From Erinaceus europaeus (taxonomy: Eukaryota > Chordata > Mammalia > Eulipotyphla > Erinaceidae): a DNA stretch of 64,000 nt. A model generated the notes under the pieces. It searched no databases and was not told where the DNA came from. It worked only from the letters and a program-made list of their open reading frames with translations. Location: the NCBI RefSeq assembly GCF_950295315.1, contig NC_080180.1:65319092-65383091 (forward strand). The letters are read 5' to 3'. This document shows, one piece after another, positions 1 through 11,529 of this stretch (its first letter is position 1; the number at the start of each line of letters is the position of its first letter). A program made the translations under genes and the position numbers.

Positions 1-274
1 ATCACTGGGGCTCAGTACTTGCACAAGCCCACAGTGCCTGGTGGTTTTTTTCTTATCCTTTTTTTTGTTGTTGTTTGTTTGTTTTCTTGGATAGAATATA
101 CAGAAATTGAGAGGGGAGGAAAGATAGAAGTGAGAGAAAGAGAGAAGCACCTGGAACCCTGCTTCATTGCTTGTGAAACTTTCTCCCTGCAGATTGATGT
201 TGTGGGGCTTGAACCTGGGTCATTGCACATAGTAAGATGTGTTGAGTGGAGTGCACCCCTACCTAGCACCACTA
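1..274 (-). mobile_element. S2-type tRNA-derived SINE, cut by window edge
   Basis: Read on the minus strand it has the tRNA-like head near 274, a B-box-like 'caggttcaagcc', the 'agggagaaagtttcac' body and a CT-rich stretch. It ends near 1 in the extended tail 'gtgcaagtactgagcccc'. The far end lies outside the window. Confidence 0.85.
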
Positions 275-280
275 TACCTT

Positions 281-620
281 TTTAAAATTTATTTATAGAA
301 AGGAAAAATTGACAAAACCATAGGATGAGAGGGGTACAACTCCACACAATTCCCACCACCAGATCTCTGTATCCCATCCCCTCCCCTGACAGCTTTCCTA
401 TTCTCTATCCCTCTGGGAGTATGGACCCAGGGCATTGTGGGATGCAGAAGGTGGAAGGTCTGGCTTCTGTAACTGCTTCCCCGCTGAACATGGGCGTTGA
501 CAGGTGGATCCATACTCCCAGCCTGTCTCTCTCTTTCTCTAGTGGGGCAGAGCTCTGGGGAAGCAGGGCTCCAGGACTCATTGGTGGTGTTGTCTGTCCA
601 GGGAGGTCTGGTCTTAGGTA
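281..620 (-). mobile_element. L1-A 3' UTR fragment
   Basis: The antisense L1-A tail begins after a T/A-rich stretch (poly(A) on minus) with 'gacaaaaccataggatgag' and continues through the 'gggagtatggacccagg' and 'cccgctgaacatgggcgttg' blocks to 'tgtctgtccaggga'. It is 5'-truncated and has no coding sequence. Confidence 0.88.
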
Positions 621-1449
621 GGACTTTTTCTGTTACTAGTGTCTCAACTTAAAATATGCATATGTTCAGGCTCTGGTAGAAGTTCATGTTTATCTCTGTT
701 CATAGGATTAAATGTGGAAAAGACGTAAGATTATGCACTGCCTAGATTAAGATATTACATAAGCATTTATTCCCCAGCATTAGGGCTGAGAACACTGAGG
801 ACACATTTTTACTCCAGGAAGGTTCTAAGAAAATCAATCCTGACAATTGGTGCAGGTGCAGCTGTCACCTTCCAGGCAGGTGGTCAGGCAGTCAAACAAG
901 CATTTGTTTGTGCAATCAGACCGTGAAGACCATTCAGATAGAATAGCATGATATCAGAGATAAATCTGGCTGAGGTGCCCAGTGCACCTCAGACACGGGT
1001 TATTTAAATCCCACCAAGAAAGGAGGGCACAGATCTAGCGTCCACACTGAAGAATGCCACCTGTCCTCTGACATCCTTCATACATGAGAAGCAAGCGAAA
1101 TTAATGGCACTACATATTTTTGCCAAGTAGTACAAAATACGAAACTTTGAACTGTGGTGGGTGAGTCATCAACAATGGTATCTCATGCCAACTGTTGGAC
1201 TTGCAAGTTGTTGTGGTGACGTTTGGGGTGTCAGAATATATTAAGCCTGTGCATGGAGCAAGTCCCCTGAATGTCTGCTGTGGGCATCAGGAAGAAATAG
1301 GCCGCAGGAAGGGATCTCACTGGGTGTGCAGGACCAGAGACTGCCAGCGTTCATGGCCATGTGTCTGGTCAGGTTCAGCCCAGGAGAACTAATAAATAAA
1401 ACACTTTTTGATAAAACCAGGGGTTACAAAAGGATTTCTAGCAGAATTT
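621..1449. other. Unassigned DNA
   Basis: No recognisable repeat, RNA gene or convincing ORF. The 65-codon frame at 1195-1392 has no family signature. Confidence 0.5.
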
Positions 1450-1602
1450 TCTTTCTTTTTCTTTTTTTATTTATTTAAAAAAGGAGACATTAACAAAACC
1501 ATAGGATAAGAGGGGTACAACTCCACACAATTCCCACCACCAGAACTCCGTATCCCATCCCCTTCCCTGATAGCTCTCCTATTCTTTATCCCTTGGGGAG
1601 TA
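1450..1602 (-). mobile_element. L1-A 3' UTR fragment, short
   Basis: T-rich start followed by 'acattaacaaaaccatagg' and the CACACAATTCCCACCACC block, stopping at 'ggggagtatat'. About 150 bp of L1 tail, severely 5'-truncated. Confidence 0.85.
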
Positions 1603-2026
1603 TATCTTATGAATATATGGAGAGAATAAAGAATGGACCCAGAAATTAGTTCAGATCAAGTGCCAACTGCAATGAAATGGAAAGGGTGCAGCAGCAGCAG
1701 TAGCTGGAAGATAGAAACAACTTGGCAGCTTTCAGGAACCTGAAAGAATTGTATCGTGAGGGGCTGGCTGCATAGGCCACTCGGACAGTGCACTGCTTCT
1801 CCATGTGTGTGACCAAAAGGCAAGCCTTACATCCACCACACTGCAACAGCTTCAATACTGAGCTGTGTTCTCTGTCTCTGTTGCTTTATTTGTCTCTGTA
1901 TGAAAAAGTGGACCCAGAGTGGTGAATGCCCAGAAATGGCAATACCATTTCATTTCAATAATGAAATTAAGTAAATAAGTAAAATTCAGATGGTAACATA
2001 AAAGAAAAAAACTAAATACAGTTGTT
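1603..2026. other. Unassigned DNA
   Basis: Near 1860-1920 'ctctgtctctgttgc' hints at an old SINE body, but no head or TSD is visible. Nothing else is recognised. Confidence 0.4.
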
Positions 2027-2042
2027 AAAAACTATTACCTCT

Positions 2043-2371
2043 TGGGGTCGGAATGTAGTGCACTAGATTAAGTACACATAATTGCAAAGTATAAGCATCT
2101 AGGTTTGAGCCCCCAGCTCCCCACCTGCAGGGGAGTCACTTCCGAAGCAGTGAAGCAGGTCTGCAGGTGTCTGTCTTTCTCTCCCCCTCTCTGTCTTCCC
2201 CTCCTCTCTCCATTTCTCTCCGTCCTATCCAACAACGACAACAGCAGTAACAGCAACAATAGTAACAGCAACAACAATAACAATGGGAAAAAGATGGCCA
2301 ACAGGAGCAGTGAATTCATAGTGCAGGCACTGAGCCCTATTGATAACCCTGGAGGCAACAAACAAACAAAC
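2043..2371 (+). mobile_element. S1 SINE, full length with TSD
   Basis: Diverged tRNA-like head (B box reads 'aggtttgagccc'), 'cacctgcaggggagtc' block, CT-rich body, AACA/ATAA tail and the extended 'ggagcagtgaattcatag' 3' module. It is flanked by an identical 16-bp duplication, 'aaaaactattacctct', at 2027-2042 and 2372-2387. That exact TSD fixes both ends and shows a single L1-machinery insertion. Confidence 0.95.
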
Positions 2372-2387
2372 AAAAACTATTACCTCT

Positions 2388-2821
2388 CTTAGGAATTACT
2401 GAAGTTTTCATTTCTCACTCACTCAATTTCCTCAGGCTGCAGGAAAAATTAACTAAATTATAGACATAGGCCACTGTGAGGTATTCAGGAAGTATCCCCC
2501 AAAACAATAAAGTCAAAGAGTGATCATGTTTTACAGTGTCAGGGTAAGAAATAAATTTCTTAATATGGGAGACTTTCTAAATTGGGAGGAAGGAGATGCA
2601 GTGGTCAGTAAATAATTTGGGAGTGAAACACTGATAAATACGGCATCACTTCTGTATTATTTTTAACAATGTTGTGTCTGATTGGTGTGTGTGAGAGAGC
2701 GAAATGCAAGCTGAGTATTCCAAGAGTCCCCCTGTTGTTCACATTTCACTGAATATGTGACTTGATGCCAAATACTGCTTTACCTTGCCTAAGTTAAAAG
2801 AAAAATAAGGAAGCTATCAAG
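2388..2821. other. Unassigned DNA
   Basis: AT-rich, with a short GT/GA run near 2684-2700. Nothing recognised. Confidence 0.5.
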
Positions 2822-2934
2822 GGAGGACATTGGATATGGAACTCTGGGGATGGGTTGTGTGGAAATGTACCCCTTTATCCTATACTCTTGTCAATATATA
2901 CATTTTATACATTTTAAAAAAGGAAAAAAAAGAA
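2822..2934 (+). mobile_element. L1-A 3' terminus
   Basis: Sense L1-A end: 'ggacattggatatggaactctgg', 'tacccctttatcctat' and a terminal A-rich run ('aaaaaaggaaaaaaaag'). It abuts a second, older L1-A tail in the same orientation. Confidence 0.75.
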
Positions 2935-3351
2935 GTTTCTTCCCTGACAGATGACTTCACCCCTGTGTCCTGGAGCCTCCCCTCCCCAGACCCCTGCCCC
3001 ACTAGGGACAGACAGACACAGGCTGGGGGTGTGGATCCACCTGCCAACACCCATGTCCAGCGGAGAAGCCATGACAGAAGCCAGAACTCCCGCCTTCTGC
3101 TCCCCATAGAGAATGTGGGTCCACACTCCCAGAGGACATTCAGATGTAATAATAGTTATAGGTGTGACTTAGAAAGGAAGAGAAGGCAGAACCATAGGGA
3201 AAAAATGGGCAAATACATGTAAATACAGGTAGTTATAAATATAATAGTCAACTTGTGATCTTGGGAGAACTACTGTAGTTTCCCGTGGAGGGGATGGGGA
3301 CCCAGAACTCTGATGGTGGGAATGGTGTGGAGGTATACCCCTGTTATTTAT
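2935..3351 (+). mobile_element. L1-A 3' UTR, older variant
   Basis: Sense tail from 'cctgacagatgacttcacc' through 'ccactagggacagac', 'cacccatgtccagcgg' and 'cactcccagaggac'. About 150 bp of unrelated AT-rich sequence (3140-3285) separates the middle block from the final 'gatggtgggaatggtgtgg' block, so this is an insertion or a distinct subfamily. Confidence 0.7.
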
Positions 3352-3365
3352 AATTTTTGTAAATC

Positions 3366-3674
3366 TGGGAGTCAGGCTGTAGCATAGCAGGTTAAGTGCA
3401 GGTGGCACAAAGCACAAGGATTGGCATAAGGATCCCAGTTCGAGCCCCCGGCTCCCCACCTTCAGAGGAGTCGCTTCACAGGCGGTGAAGCAGGTCTGCA
3501 GGTATCTGTCTTTCTCTCCCCCTCTCTGTCTTCCCCTCCTCTCTCTATTTCTCTCTGTCCTATCCAACAACAGTGACACCACCAACAACAAGAATAACTA
3601 CAACAATAAAACAAGGGCAACAAAAGGGAATAAGTAAATAAAATAAATATTTTAAAAAAATATTTAAAAAATTA
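3366..3674 (+). mobile_element. S1 SINE, full length with TSD
   Basis: Head 'gggagtcaggctgtagcat', B box 'cagttcgagcccccgg', S1 body and tail 'acaagggcaacaaaaggg'. Near-identical duplications 'aatttttgtaaatc' (3352-3365) and 'aattttttgtaaatc' (about 3675-3689) flank it. It landed at the 3' edge of the preceding L1 tail, so it is younger than that L1. Confidence 0.92.
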
Positions 3675-3726
3675 AATTTTTTGTAAATCAATATTAAATC
3701 GTTAATAATAATAAAAAGGCATCTCT

Positions 3727-3872
3727 AGAGTTCAGGGAGATAGCATAGTGGTTAAGTGAAACTTTTCATGCTTGAGGCATTGGATGTCCCTGGTTCAATT
3801 CCTGGCACCACTATAAGACAGAGCTGAGCAGTGCTCTGGTAAAAATAAATAAATACATAAACACACAAATAA
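3727..3872 (+). mobile_element. S4 SINE
   Basis: Head 'gggagatagcatagtggtta', B-box-like 'tggttcaattcct', diagnostic 'agagctgagcagtgctctgg', then an AAATAAATA tail. Confidence 0.85.
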
Positions 3873-4738
3873 ATCTGAGTACCCATGAGTTTGGGGGTTT
3901 CTTTTCATTATTAAATATTAAGCAATCTTGATTTTAATAATTTTCAGTGATATCTCTGATAAATACTAGATACCATGAAACTTACATTAAAGTGGAATCC
4001 TATTGAAAAATACAGTATAGTTTAAATAGTGTTATAAAGCAATAAAAACCATGGCAATACAGTATTAAAATAACCTATCCTACAATATTTGACATTACTT
4101 CATAAATAGAGCATACCGCTTGAAATGAAGAGTTAGTATTTACGAAGTTCTTCACTAAAGTAACCCATTAAAACATAAAGTCACAAAGCCGGAATAATAT
4201 GAATTCAGTAACATGAATGATATATGATCACTATATATATTTGTACACTGAATGTAACATGTGTTGATATATGATCACTATATATATTTGTACACTGTAT
4301 GTAACATGCGTTGCTAACTGGTGGCATAGGAACTGGTAATCTTTATTTCCTATTAAAAAGTAATTTTAAAATGAAATATATGCCATGATACTTTTTGTCT
4401 ATATTAGACAGGCAATTTTACTGGCTAGAGGGTGTAGAAATAAAATTCTAAGCATATTGAAATGAGATAAAATAATTTTACATTTAAAAAAATCCTTTGA
4501 CTTGATAAATTATAAAATTGCTTCCAAATGGCCTTGCTTTTTCACACAAAGTTTACAAAGATAAATTGGTTACATCCACAAAGAGAAATTGGCAATTGGT
4601 GATTACGGCATGTGATCCCTCTCTCTCCTCTTTCTAAAGTCCTGGTCTCTTTACCTTGAAGGTAGCAATTATAGTATGAAGAAGCCTTTAATCACATTAC
4701 TTGGTTCATGGAATGACTGATGTCAACACAGTCAGGTT
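3873..4738. other. Unassigned AT-rich DNA
   Basis: No repeat family recognised apart from the 47-bp tandem duplication at 4219-4312. Confidence 0.5.
4219..4312. repeat. Tandem duplication, two 47-bp units
   Basis: Units 4219-4265 and 4266-4312 differ at only two sites (aatgtaa/tatgtaa and catgtgtt/catgcgtt). Each contains 'gatcactatatatatttg'. A two-copy head-to-tail duplication, not part of a known array. Confidence 0.9.
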
Positions 4739-4815
4739 GATTTTTTTTTTTTATACAATAGACACATGGAAAAGACCACAGCATAAGAGGTGCACGATTC
4801 CACACTCTCTCTCCT
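4739..4815 (-). mobile_element. Old L1 3' tail fragment
   Basis: T-run followed by 'acaatagacacatggaaaag' and 'agcataagaggtgcac', a diverged version of the antisense L1 tail ('acaaaaccataggataag', 'aggggtacaactccacac'). Confidence 0.6.
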
Positions 4816-5237
4816 TACATCATTACACAGTTCCCTGGATCACAGCTCTGCATAACCGGAATCAAAACTCATTCATCTCCATGTCCTGCACTGCTAATTA
4901 CAAGAGGCACATAAAATTCAGTCCACTTGGGGAAAGACCACTTAATGAATTAATTTAATTAGCAAAAAGACAGAAGAGAGGATATGGTTATCATATGATA
5001 ATTACTCCTTTGGGATATTTTACTGGCATCACATGCTCTGAATTTCAGTGATTGAAAAAAAAATCAAATGGCCACTCTTTATTATTTTTACTAAGTTTTT
5101 ACTGGAAGGAACCTTGAATGTAAGCCACAGCATGATTTATTTCCACAAGAATTCAAACGAAGTGAAATTTATAAAGTCTCAAATGATTGAAAGAACTTAT
5201 TCTTTTTAAAAATAGTTTTACTCTCTAAGTAGCCAAT
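4816..5237. other. Unassigned AT-rich DNA
   Basis: Nothing recognised; the open frame at 4701-4958 overlaps the L1 tail and has no family signature. Confidence 0.45.
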
Positions 5238-5420
5238 TGTAATTTATTTATATATTTATCTGATAGGACAGAGAAATATTGAGAAGGGGAAGGGGAGATA
5301 GAGAAGGAGAGAGAAAGAGACTGGCAGCCCTGCTTCACCACTCATGAAGCTTCCCCCTTGGTTTGGTAGGTTGGGACTCAGGACTTGAACCCCATGCACA
5401 TTATGTGTATTCAACCGAAG
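5238..5420 (-). mobile_element. S2 SINE
   Basis: On minus: head-proximal B box ('ggttcaagtcctgag'), 'gggggaagcttcatgagtgg' body, CT-rich part and AT tail at 5238. The head is degraded. Confidence 0.82.
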
Positions 5421-6338
5421 GAACTTTGTGTATTATTAACCTTCATTACTGATTTGCCAGTGATTTACAAATCATAAGATTCTAGAAGCTTGTTTTTACA
5501 CCCAATTATGCTTTTGTACGGTTCACTGTTCCCGTCACTGTATCCTGTGTCCCACACCCGACCCTGCTCTTCAACATAGTTCTCATCAAGTCTAAGATAT
5601 AGTGTGGTGACTATCTGACAAGTTCTTTCCCATCATACTTTTACATTCATAAACCAGGTCTTCAAATCTTTCTATTGAATTTAATGAGTATCAACTGGCC
5701 GATTATTTTCCCCCTCAAACCTTAGTGTTTACTCTTCCTTTAAAGATAAATTTCTATTTGAACACTTTTATCTTACAAAGTCATGTTCCTGTTACTCTCT
5801 TATTTTCTAAAATCCAATGTGAAATATAAAGTAAGCTTTACACGGATTGTTTTGAAAATAACAATCTTAGCTATGCAACACTTGCTCTTACAAAAATACA
5901 TAAAAATGGATTTCTGAACCCCCAAGTAGGTCTTACTGTGAAATCGATTTAAATATGTAAATTGTAGTCTAATATAATTCAGTAATTCAATCAAATGAAT
6001 AAATAATTAATAAATTTATGCTCAGGTTTTTCAGGTTTACTGTGAAATATCTGTAACTTCTAATAATTAAACAGCCTGCTTCTCTGCCACCCCCAGTTCT
6101 GTCTTTTCCTGTTGGTATTGGTTATTTGAAATTGTATTTGTCCAATTAAATATCAGGCTGTCAGAAAAGTCATGACATATGTTTTTTCTATGCAAAAATA
6201 CATCATGGCTTTTCCAACAGCCCAACAGAATAATTTCTGATAAAGTTTCTCTCTCATTATGCACTCAGATTTATAATTTAGAAGTCAAATTTAAAATCTG
6301 TTGACTGACTGATTCTGAAATAGGACAGAACTCTTTTT
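5421..6338. other. Unassigned AT-rich DNA
   Basis: No recognised repeat or gene. Confidence 0.5.
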
Positions 6339-6583
6339 AAAATATTTATTTCCTTTTGTTGTCCTTGTTTTATTGTTGTAGTAATTATTATTGTTGTTAT
6401 TGATGTCATTGTTGTTGGATAGGACAGAGAGAAATGGAGAGAGAAGGGAAAGACAGAGAGGGGAAGAGAAAGAGAGACACCTTCAGACCTGCTTCATTGG
6501 CTGTGAAGCGACTCCCCTGCAGGTGGGGAGCCAGGGCTCGAACCAGGATCCTTATGCCAGTCCGGTCCTTGTGCTTTGCACCC
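6339..6583 (-). mobile_element. S1 SINE, head truncated
   Basis: Antisense S1: tail near 6339 ('ttccttttgttgtccttg'), 'aggacagagagaaatgg' body, 'ctcccctgcaggtggggagc' and 'ctcgaaccaggatcc' (B box on minus). It stops at 'ctttgcaccc', so the A-box half of the tRNA head is missing. Confidence 0.9.
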
Positions 6584-6675
6584 CCTGATAGAGCCCTTTT
6601 TTTTAACTAAAACGAATAGTTCTAGAAATTGGTCACATAAACTATTCCTTTTACATATTGAAGACTTTCCTTTAA

Positions 6676-6795
6676 GGGGCCAAGTGGTAGTTTACATGGT
6701 TAAGTGCTCACATTATACTGATTGGACTTGGGTTCAAGCCCCTGGTCCCCACCTGCACGGGGAGAGCATCACAAGTGGTGAAGCAGGGCTGCAGG

Positions 6796-6831
<36 letters not shown>

Positions 6832-6885
6832 CCTGTCCCCTCTCAATTTCTCTCTGTCTCTATCCAATAATAAATAAAATTTTAA
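6676..6885 (+). mobile_element. S2 SINE with expanded (TC)n
   Basis: Head 'ggggccaagtggtagtttac', B box 'gggttcaagcccctgg', 'ggtgaagcagggctgcagg' and AATAAATAAAAT tail. The CT body has become a microsatellite at 6797-6828. Confidence 0.9.
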
Positions 6886-6945
6886 AGAATTTACGTTAAT
6901 GCAGTGTCCTGATATAGAGAAATAAGAAATTCAGGCAATCAAATT

Positions 6946-7012
6946 AATTTTTTTAATTTGTTATTTACAAAAAGGAAACGTTGACTAAACCATAGGATAA
7001 AAGGGGTACAAC
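6946..7012 (-). mobile_element. Extremely truncated L1-A (67 bp) with TSD
   Basis: Only T-rich tail plus 'gttgactaaaccataggat' and 'aaggggtacaac' are present. The flanks 'tcaggcaatcaaatt' (6931-6945) and 'tcaggccatcaaatt' (7013-7027) match at 14 of 15 positions, so this is a complete insertion event, not a remnant. Confidence 0.88.
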
Positions 7013-7014
7013 TC

Positions 7015-9121
7015 AGGCCATCAAATTTAAATCCAGTGATATATATATGACTGAATAGTCCCCCCACCCTCAACACACACAACAAAAAGCCCACCTAGAT
7101 TCATACCATAGAAGCTGTGATTCTCTGTAGGTGAAGTAAACACAAGAACAGAGCTACCCACCACACATACACGCTTACAGTGTAGGGCTACAGTTTGACC
7201 CAGTAAGACAGGTCCTAAGTTTCTCATCCCAAATACAATGTCCCCAGATGGGGAAATTCATGTCAACAAATCGAAAAAGCCCAGCTAACTTCCCACAATG
7301 CCATCTGTTCTCCTGGAGTTTAATCTCTACTTTAGGATTAGTCAACTGAGATATTTGTCAGTAGTGTTCCAGAGTCCCTCCTAACCCATTCATGGCGCAA
7401 GAGGTCCATATCAATAACCACAAGTTGAGAAGACCAGGAACCAGTCCCTGCTCCTGGGATTACTGGTAGACCACAGATGCACAGTCCCTAACTCTACTTG
7501 AGGGAGGTAGTCAGAGACTCTCTCCACTGAGGAAGACTAGTAGGAAGTATAGAGACCTCCACAGATCAGTAGGAACTGACTTTATATAACATATGAAAAA
7601 CTCTTCAAAGTCTACTAGGCATATGCTAAAAAACAAAACAAAACAAAAAACTCAGTATTTGTTAGTGTTCATGAAAAGTAGAACTTTATCAGTTGGGTAA
7701 AGACAATGAATAGTATTTATTAGCTGTTACTATGCTAACTGTTAACCCCCAGGAAACTCCAGACCTTAGCACTGTAGTTTGAATAGAAGGTTGACATATC
7801 CCTACATGATTTACAGAGTTTGAGATTTTAGTCTAAGATTGTAATTGCCTATATTTCTGGAAGTCTAAAAATTGAATGGCACTTACTGAAATGAAAGAAA
7901 GTGAAGCTTTAGCACTTTGGTTCATACTCTGTGTGACTCATAATCACATACACTTACCTGTTTTGTTTTGTTTTTTACCAAGGGCTCTTGAAATTATGTT
8001 TTTTGTTCTTGTATGGGTGCACTTCTAGACAAATACAGGCATCTATGAGAGAATCAACCATGATGCAGACCAATAATTAAGACCTCTTCATGCTATTCCT
8101 GTGACCGGGGCTGTCTTCCTGCCATGCCACCACCTTCACAGGCATATCTATTTAAATATGAATTCACTCTGTGAATTAACACATTGAAAATTGACATCAA
8201 TCATACTGAAGTCAGCGAAAATGAAAAATAACACTCATTTCACATCTGTTTATAAAGTATAGTATGCATGTAGAATAAAAAATAATAAAGTCTTTGGAAA
8301 TGGTATACATAATTTCTGAATCCTGTTAGTACATTGTCAGAAACCAGCTTCCAACATGGGGGCTTCATTCACACATCCCAGAGGTGTTTCTGGAGTGAGA
8401 TTTCATAAAGTGAGATAATATGCCACATAATGCTTCCGACCATTTCATGCCCATGCCGCTGCTTCTCAAAGACTGTCTTTTCTGAAGTAGAATTTACTGA
8501 TGGACCAGTGAATGTTGACCTAGTCTCAGGGGAAACCAGAAGCAGGCTGTAGCATCTTATGTCATTTTGTCCTATGGATGCTGACTTCTCCCTACCATCC
8601 AGAGGCTACATACGGACTGCAGAGCTAGAGAGAAATGTACACAGATTTCTTGCCAAGTAGCGGACAAACCAGCTCAGGCCAACTGATGTTGGGGTGCCCA
8701 GCTCCCACACTCGTTACAGGGACTCTCAAGACAGTGATGTCTGGGAAGCACAGGCTACAGGGCTGAGAGTCATCAGGCACTGCTTCAGCTGGTCCTGTCG
8801 GTGCTTGACATAAGACCTACTTAGATGGTTGGACTCAGCTTGGTTCAGCTAACACCATGCTGTCTCTCATCCTACAGGAGTCACAGTGGTTTTGCTCATA
8901 CACACACCCTGCTGCTCAGTTTGAAAAGCAGTGTAGCTAGTAAGAGCAGTTACAAAGCAAACCTCTATGGGACATAGGATTCTATTCAGTTGCTCCCAAA
9001 GTTGCAAAGATTTTTTTTTTTAATATGTTTTACTCATTTGGCTTCCTTTCAAAATTTTCTTTTTACATACAAAACAACAACCCAAATATCAGGAACCAGC
9101 TACTTAAGAATGGAAAAAAGG
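7015..9121. other. Unassigned DNA (about 2.1 kb)
   Basis: One of the longer stretches with no recognised repeat; slightly higher GC near 8340-8900. No splice-bounded ORF, RNA gene or promoter could be supported. Confidence 0.5.
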
Positions 9122-9410
9122 GAAGTCGGGCGGTAGCACAGCGGGTTAAGTGCACTTGGCGCAAAGCGCAAGGATCAGCTTAAGGATCCCGGTTCGAGCC
9201 CCTGGCTCCCCACCTGCAGGGGAGTCGCTTCACAAGTGGTGAAGCAGGTCTGCAGGTGTCTGTCTTTCTCTCCCCCTCTCTGTCTTCCCTTCCTCTCTCC
9301 ATTTCTCTCTGTCCTATCCAACAACAATGGCATCACTGACAACAATAAGAATAACTACAACAATAAAACAAGGGCAACAAAAAGGAATAAATAAATAAAC
9401 ATTAAAAAGA
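9122..9410 (+). mobile_element. S1 SINE, well preserved
   Basis: Close to the apparent consensus: 'gaagtcgggcggtagcac', 'gcgggttaagtgcac' (A box), 'cccggttcgagcccctgg' (B box), CT body and 'acaagggcaacaaaaagg' tail. Imperfect flanks 'aagaatggaaaaaag' and 'aagaatagaaaagag' are probably its TSD. Confidence 0.93.
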
Positions 9411-11002
9411 AGAAGAATAGAAAAGAGCCTAGGCAGCTGAGAGAGAACAGAATGGAAATCAACCAAGCTGATTCTCATTCTCCATTGTGTATGATATCAG
9501 CCTGGAGCTGTGACCTCCTGGGCCATGAGGATTCAAAAGCTATTGGCAACATTTTCCTATTTTTGCCACGTCTGGATTATACATTTTTAGGAGGTATGAT
9601 GACTTTCAGGTCATTGATATACCATCGTGTTTCTCATCATCATATTAAGTATATTTATTGCTAGATAAATTTGATTTAACTTTGGAATAGTAATTAAGAC
9701 TTTCCCTATGTGAGTATGTGTATATAATTTTCTGTAATCACTGAATCTATATTGAACTTCTAGTTCTCCATGGAGAAATTGCTTTTTTGCTTAGCCAATT
9801 CTAGATTCCTATATACATTTTAAAAAAGTATTCTATCACTCTATCTTTTAAGTTATATCTTTTCACAGTGAAATTCAAGACTGTTCTTATTTTCTGGTCT
9901 ACTCTGTTTATCCTCTTCAAACTCCAATTACCCAGTGTGTCTCTTGGTAAATAATTGCATACCCAATTTTTTTCAAAACTTGAAAATGGTATTAGTTTGC
10001 CAAACTGTTGTGGATCCTTTTTTATTTTTCTTTCACTAATTCAATAATTCTAATTCAGTAAGGTTTTTTTTCCTGCTTTTAAAATAATTCATGTATGTAA
10101 TACAATGAAAACATTGATATGCAGAAAGGGTTAAATAAATGTTAATTACTGATAATGCATTCTGACTGATGCTCTGCTGTCTCTGTACTCTTGCAGAGAT
10201 GCACGTAATAAAACAGCCAGTCCACTAGTTCCTGTTGCTTCTAAAAAAGACTGATCTTCTTCCAGAGTTTGTTGGCTGTAGTGGGTGTGGAAACTTTTAT
10301 ATACACGTTTAATTGTGAAGCAAAACTCCTAAAATTTCATAGCATTTAGTAATTTAAATCAATCTTAAATTGCTTAAGTAAATACTGATTCTCAAGTGAC
10401 ATAACAAAAAGTAAATAACAGTTTTAGATGAAATAGAATATTGTCATAGAGAGCAAAACTTTGAAAGCTAAAAGGTTTAGTTTTCAAAATTATTGAGACT
10501 AGGAAGGAAAAGCTGACATTTCCAGTTCCGACTGCACTGAAACAGTCTTCAATACTGTGATCTCTCTTACTCTCTTCTTTCCTCTCTGTCTCTATGTGAA
10601 AAATACATTTAAATAATTATATCCATGTTATTTATACAGGGTGCCCTACAAAAAAGTGCCACTTCTTAAAGCTATAATATTATGTACTATTTTAAAAGGT
10701 TGACCATTGAAAGAATACCTAATTGTGCATGGCACTGTTTTATCATACTAAAGAGAATAATCCGGTTCAGAAAGGCTAAATATCACACTGTGTTTCAGTA
10801 AACATGGTTTATTGCAGCTAAACAAATATTGTTCAAATCACAGAAAGCTGGAGGAAGTCAATACAGTATATATTTGGCCTCAAATAATTCATTAATAACC
10901 ATGATGTCATTCCAGGAAAACGGATGACAGTTAATCTAATTCTCAGGTACTTTTGAGTAAAAATGATGATATTATAGTAATCAAGTCTTTAAAAATGGTG
11001 CC
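9411..11002. other. Unassigned AT-rich DNA
   Basis: Nothing firmly recognised. 10500-10615 ends in 'ctgtctctatgtgaaaaat', which could be a decayed SINE body. Confidence 0.45.
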
Positions 11003-11062
11003 ATCCAGCACCACCATAAGCTAGAGCTGAGCAGTGCTCTGATAAACAAAAACAAAAAATGT
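11003..11062 (+). mobile_element. S4 SINE 3' fragment
   Basis: Only 'cagcaccaccataagctag' plus 'agagctgagcagtgctctga' and an A-rich tail remain. Confidence 0.7.
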
Positions 11063-11251
11063 GCCATCAACTTTGCTTCTGACTGCCTGCTGACATCCTC
11101 ATAGAAGAGGCTCAATAATACACATACAACACTAGAAGCATGTGGTGTGTCTGGAGTCAAAGCTCTGGAGGGAAAGCAAGGTAGAAGCAGAGAATACACT
11201 GGAGCATGATGGGATAAATTTACTCATGAAGAGAAGTTAAAAAATTAGAAC

Positions 11252-11370
11252 AGGGGGCGAGGTAGATAGCATAAAAGGCTATACACACAGACTCTCATGC
11301 CTGATACTCTATAAAGTCCCAGGTTCAATCCTCCAACACCATAAACCAGAGCTGTATAGTGCTCTGGTTA
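11252..11370 (+). mobile_element. S4 SINE
   Basis: 'ggtagatagcataaaagg' head, 'gactctcatgcctgatact', B-box-like 'caggttcaatcc' and 'agtgctctggttaaaag'. Its A-rich tail has grown into the adjacent hexamer array. Confidence 0.85.
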
Positions 11371-11500
11371 AAAGAAGAAGGAGAAGGAGAAGGAGAAGGA
11401 GAAGGAGAAGGAGAAGGAGAAGGAGAAGGAGAAGGAGAAGGAGAAGGAGAAGGAGAAGGAGAAGGAGGAGGAGAAGGAGGAGGAGAAGAGGAAGAAAAGA
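11371..11500 (+). repeat. (GGAGAA)n microsatellite on a SINE tail
   Basis: About 130 bp of purine-only GGAGAA units, becoming GGAGGA/GAAGAG at the 3' end. It starts exactly where the S4 tail ends. A strand bias this extreme can form triplex structures. The Phe/Ser-rich minus-strand frame here is an artefact of the repeat. Confidence 0.95.
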
Positions 11501-11529
11501 GTTTCAGTAACTTTCCAGGACCCTGCAGT

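Noticed and set aside
9150..9215. tRNA gene suggested by A and B boxes
   Set aside because: The boxes belong to an S1 SINE with body and tail; the same arrangement recurs in many copies.
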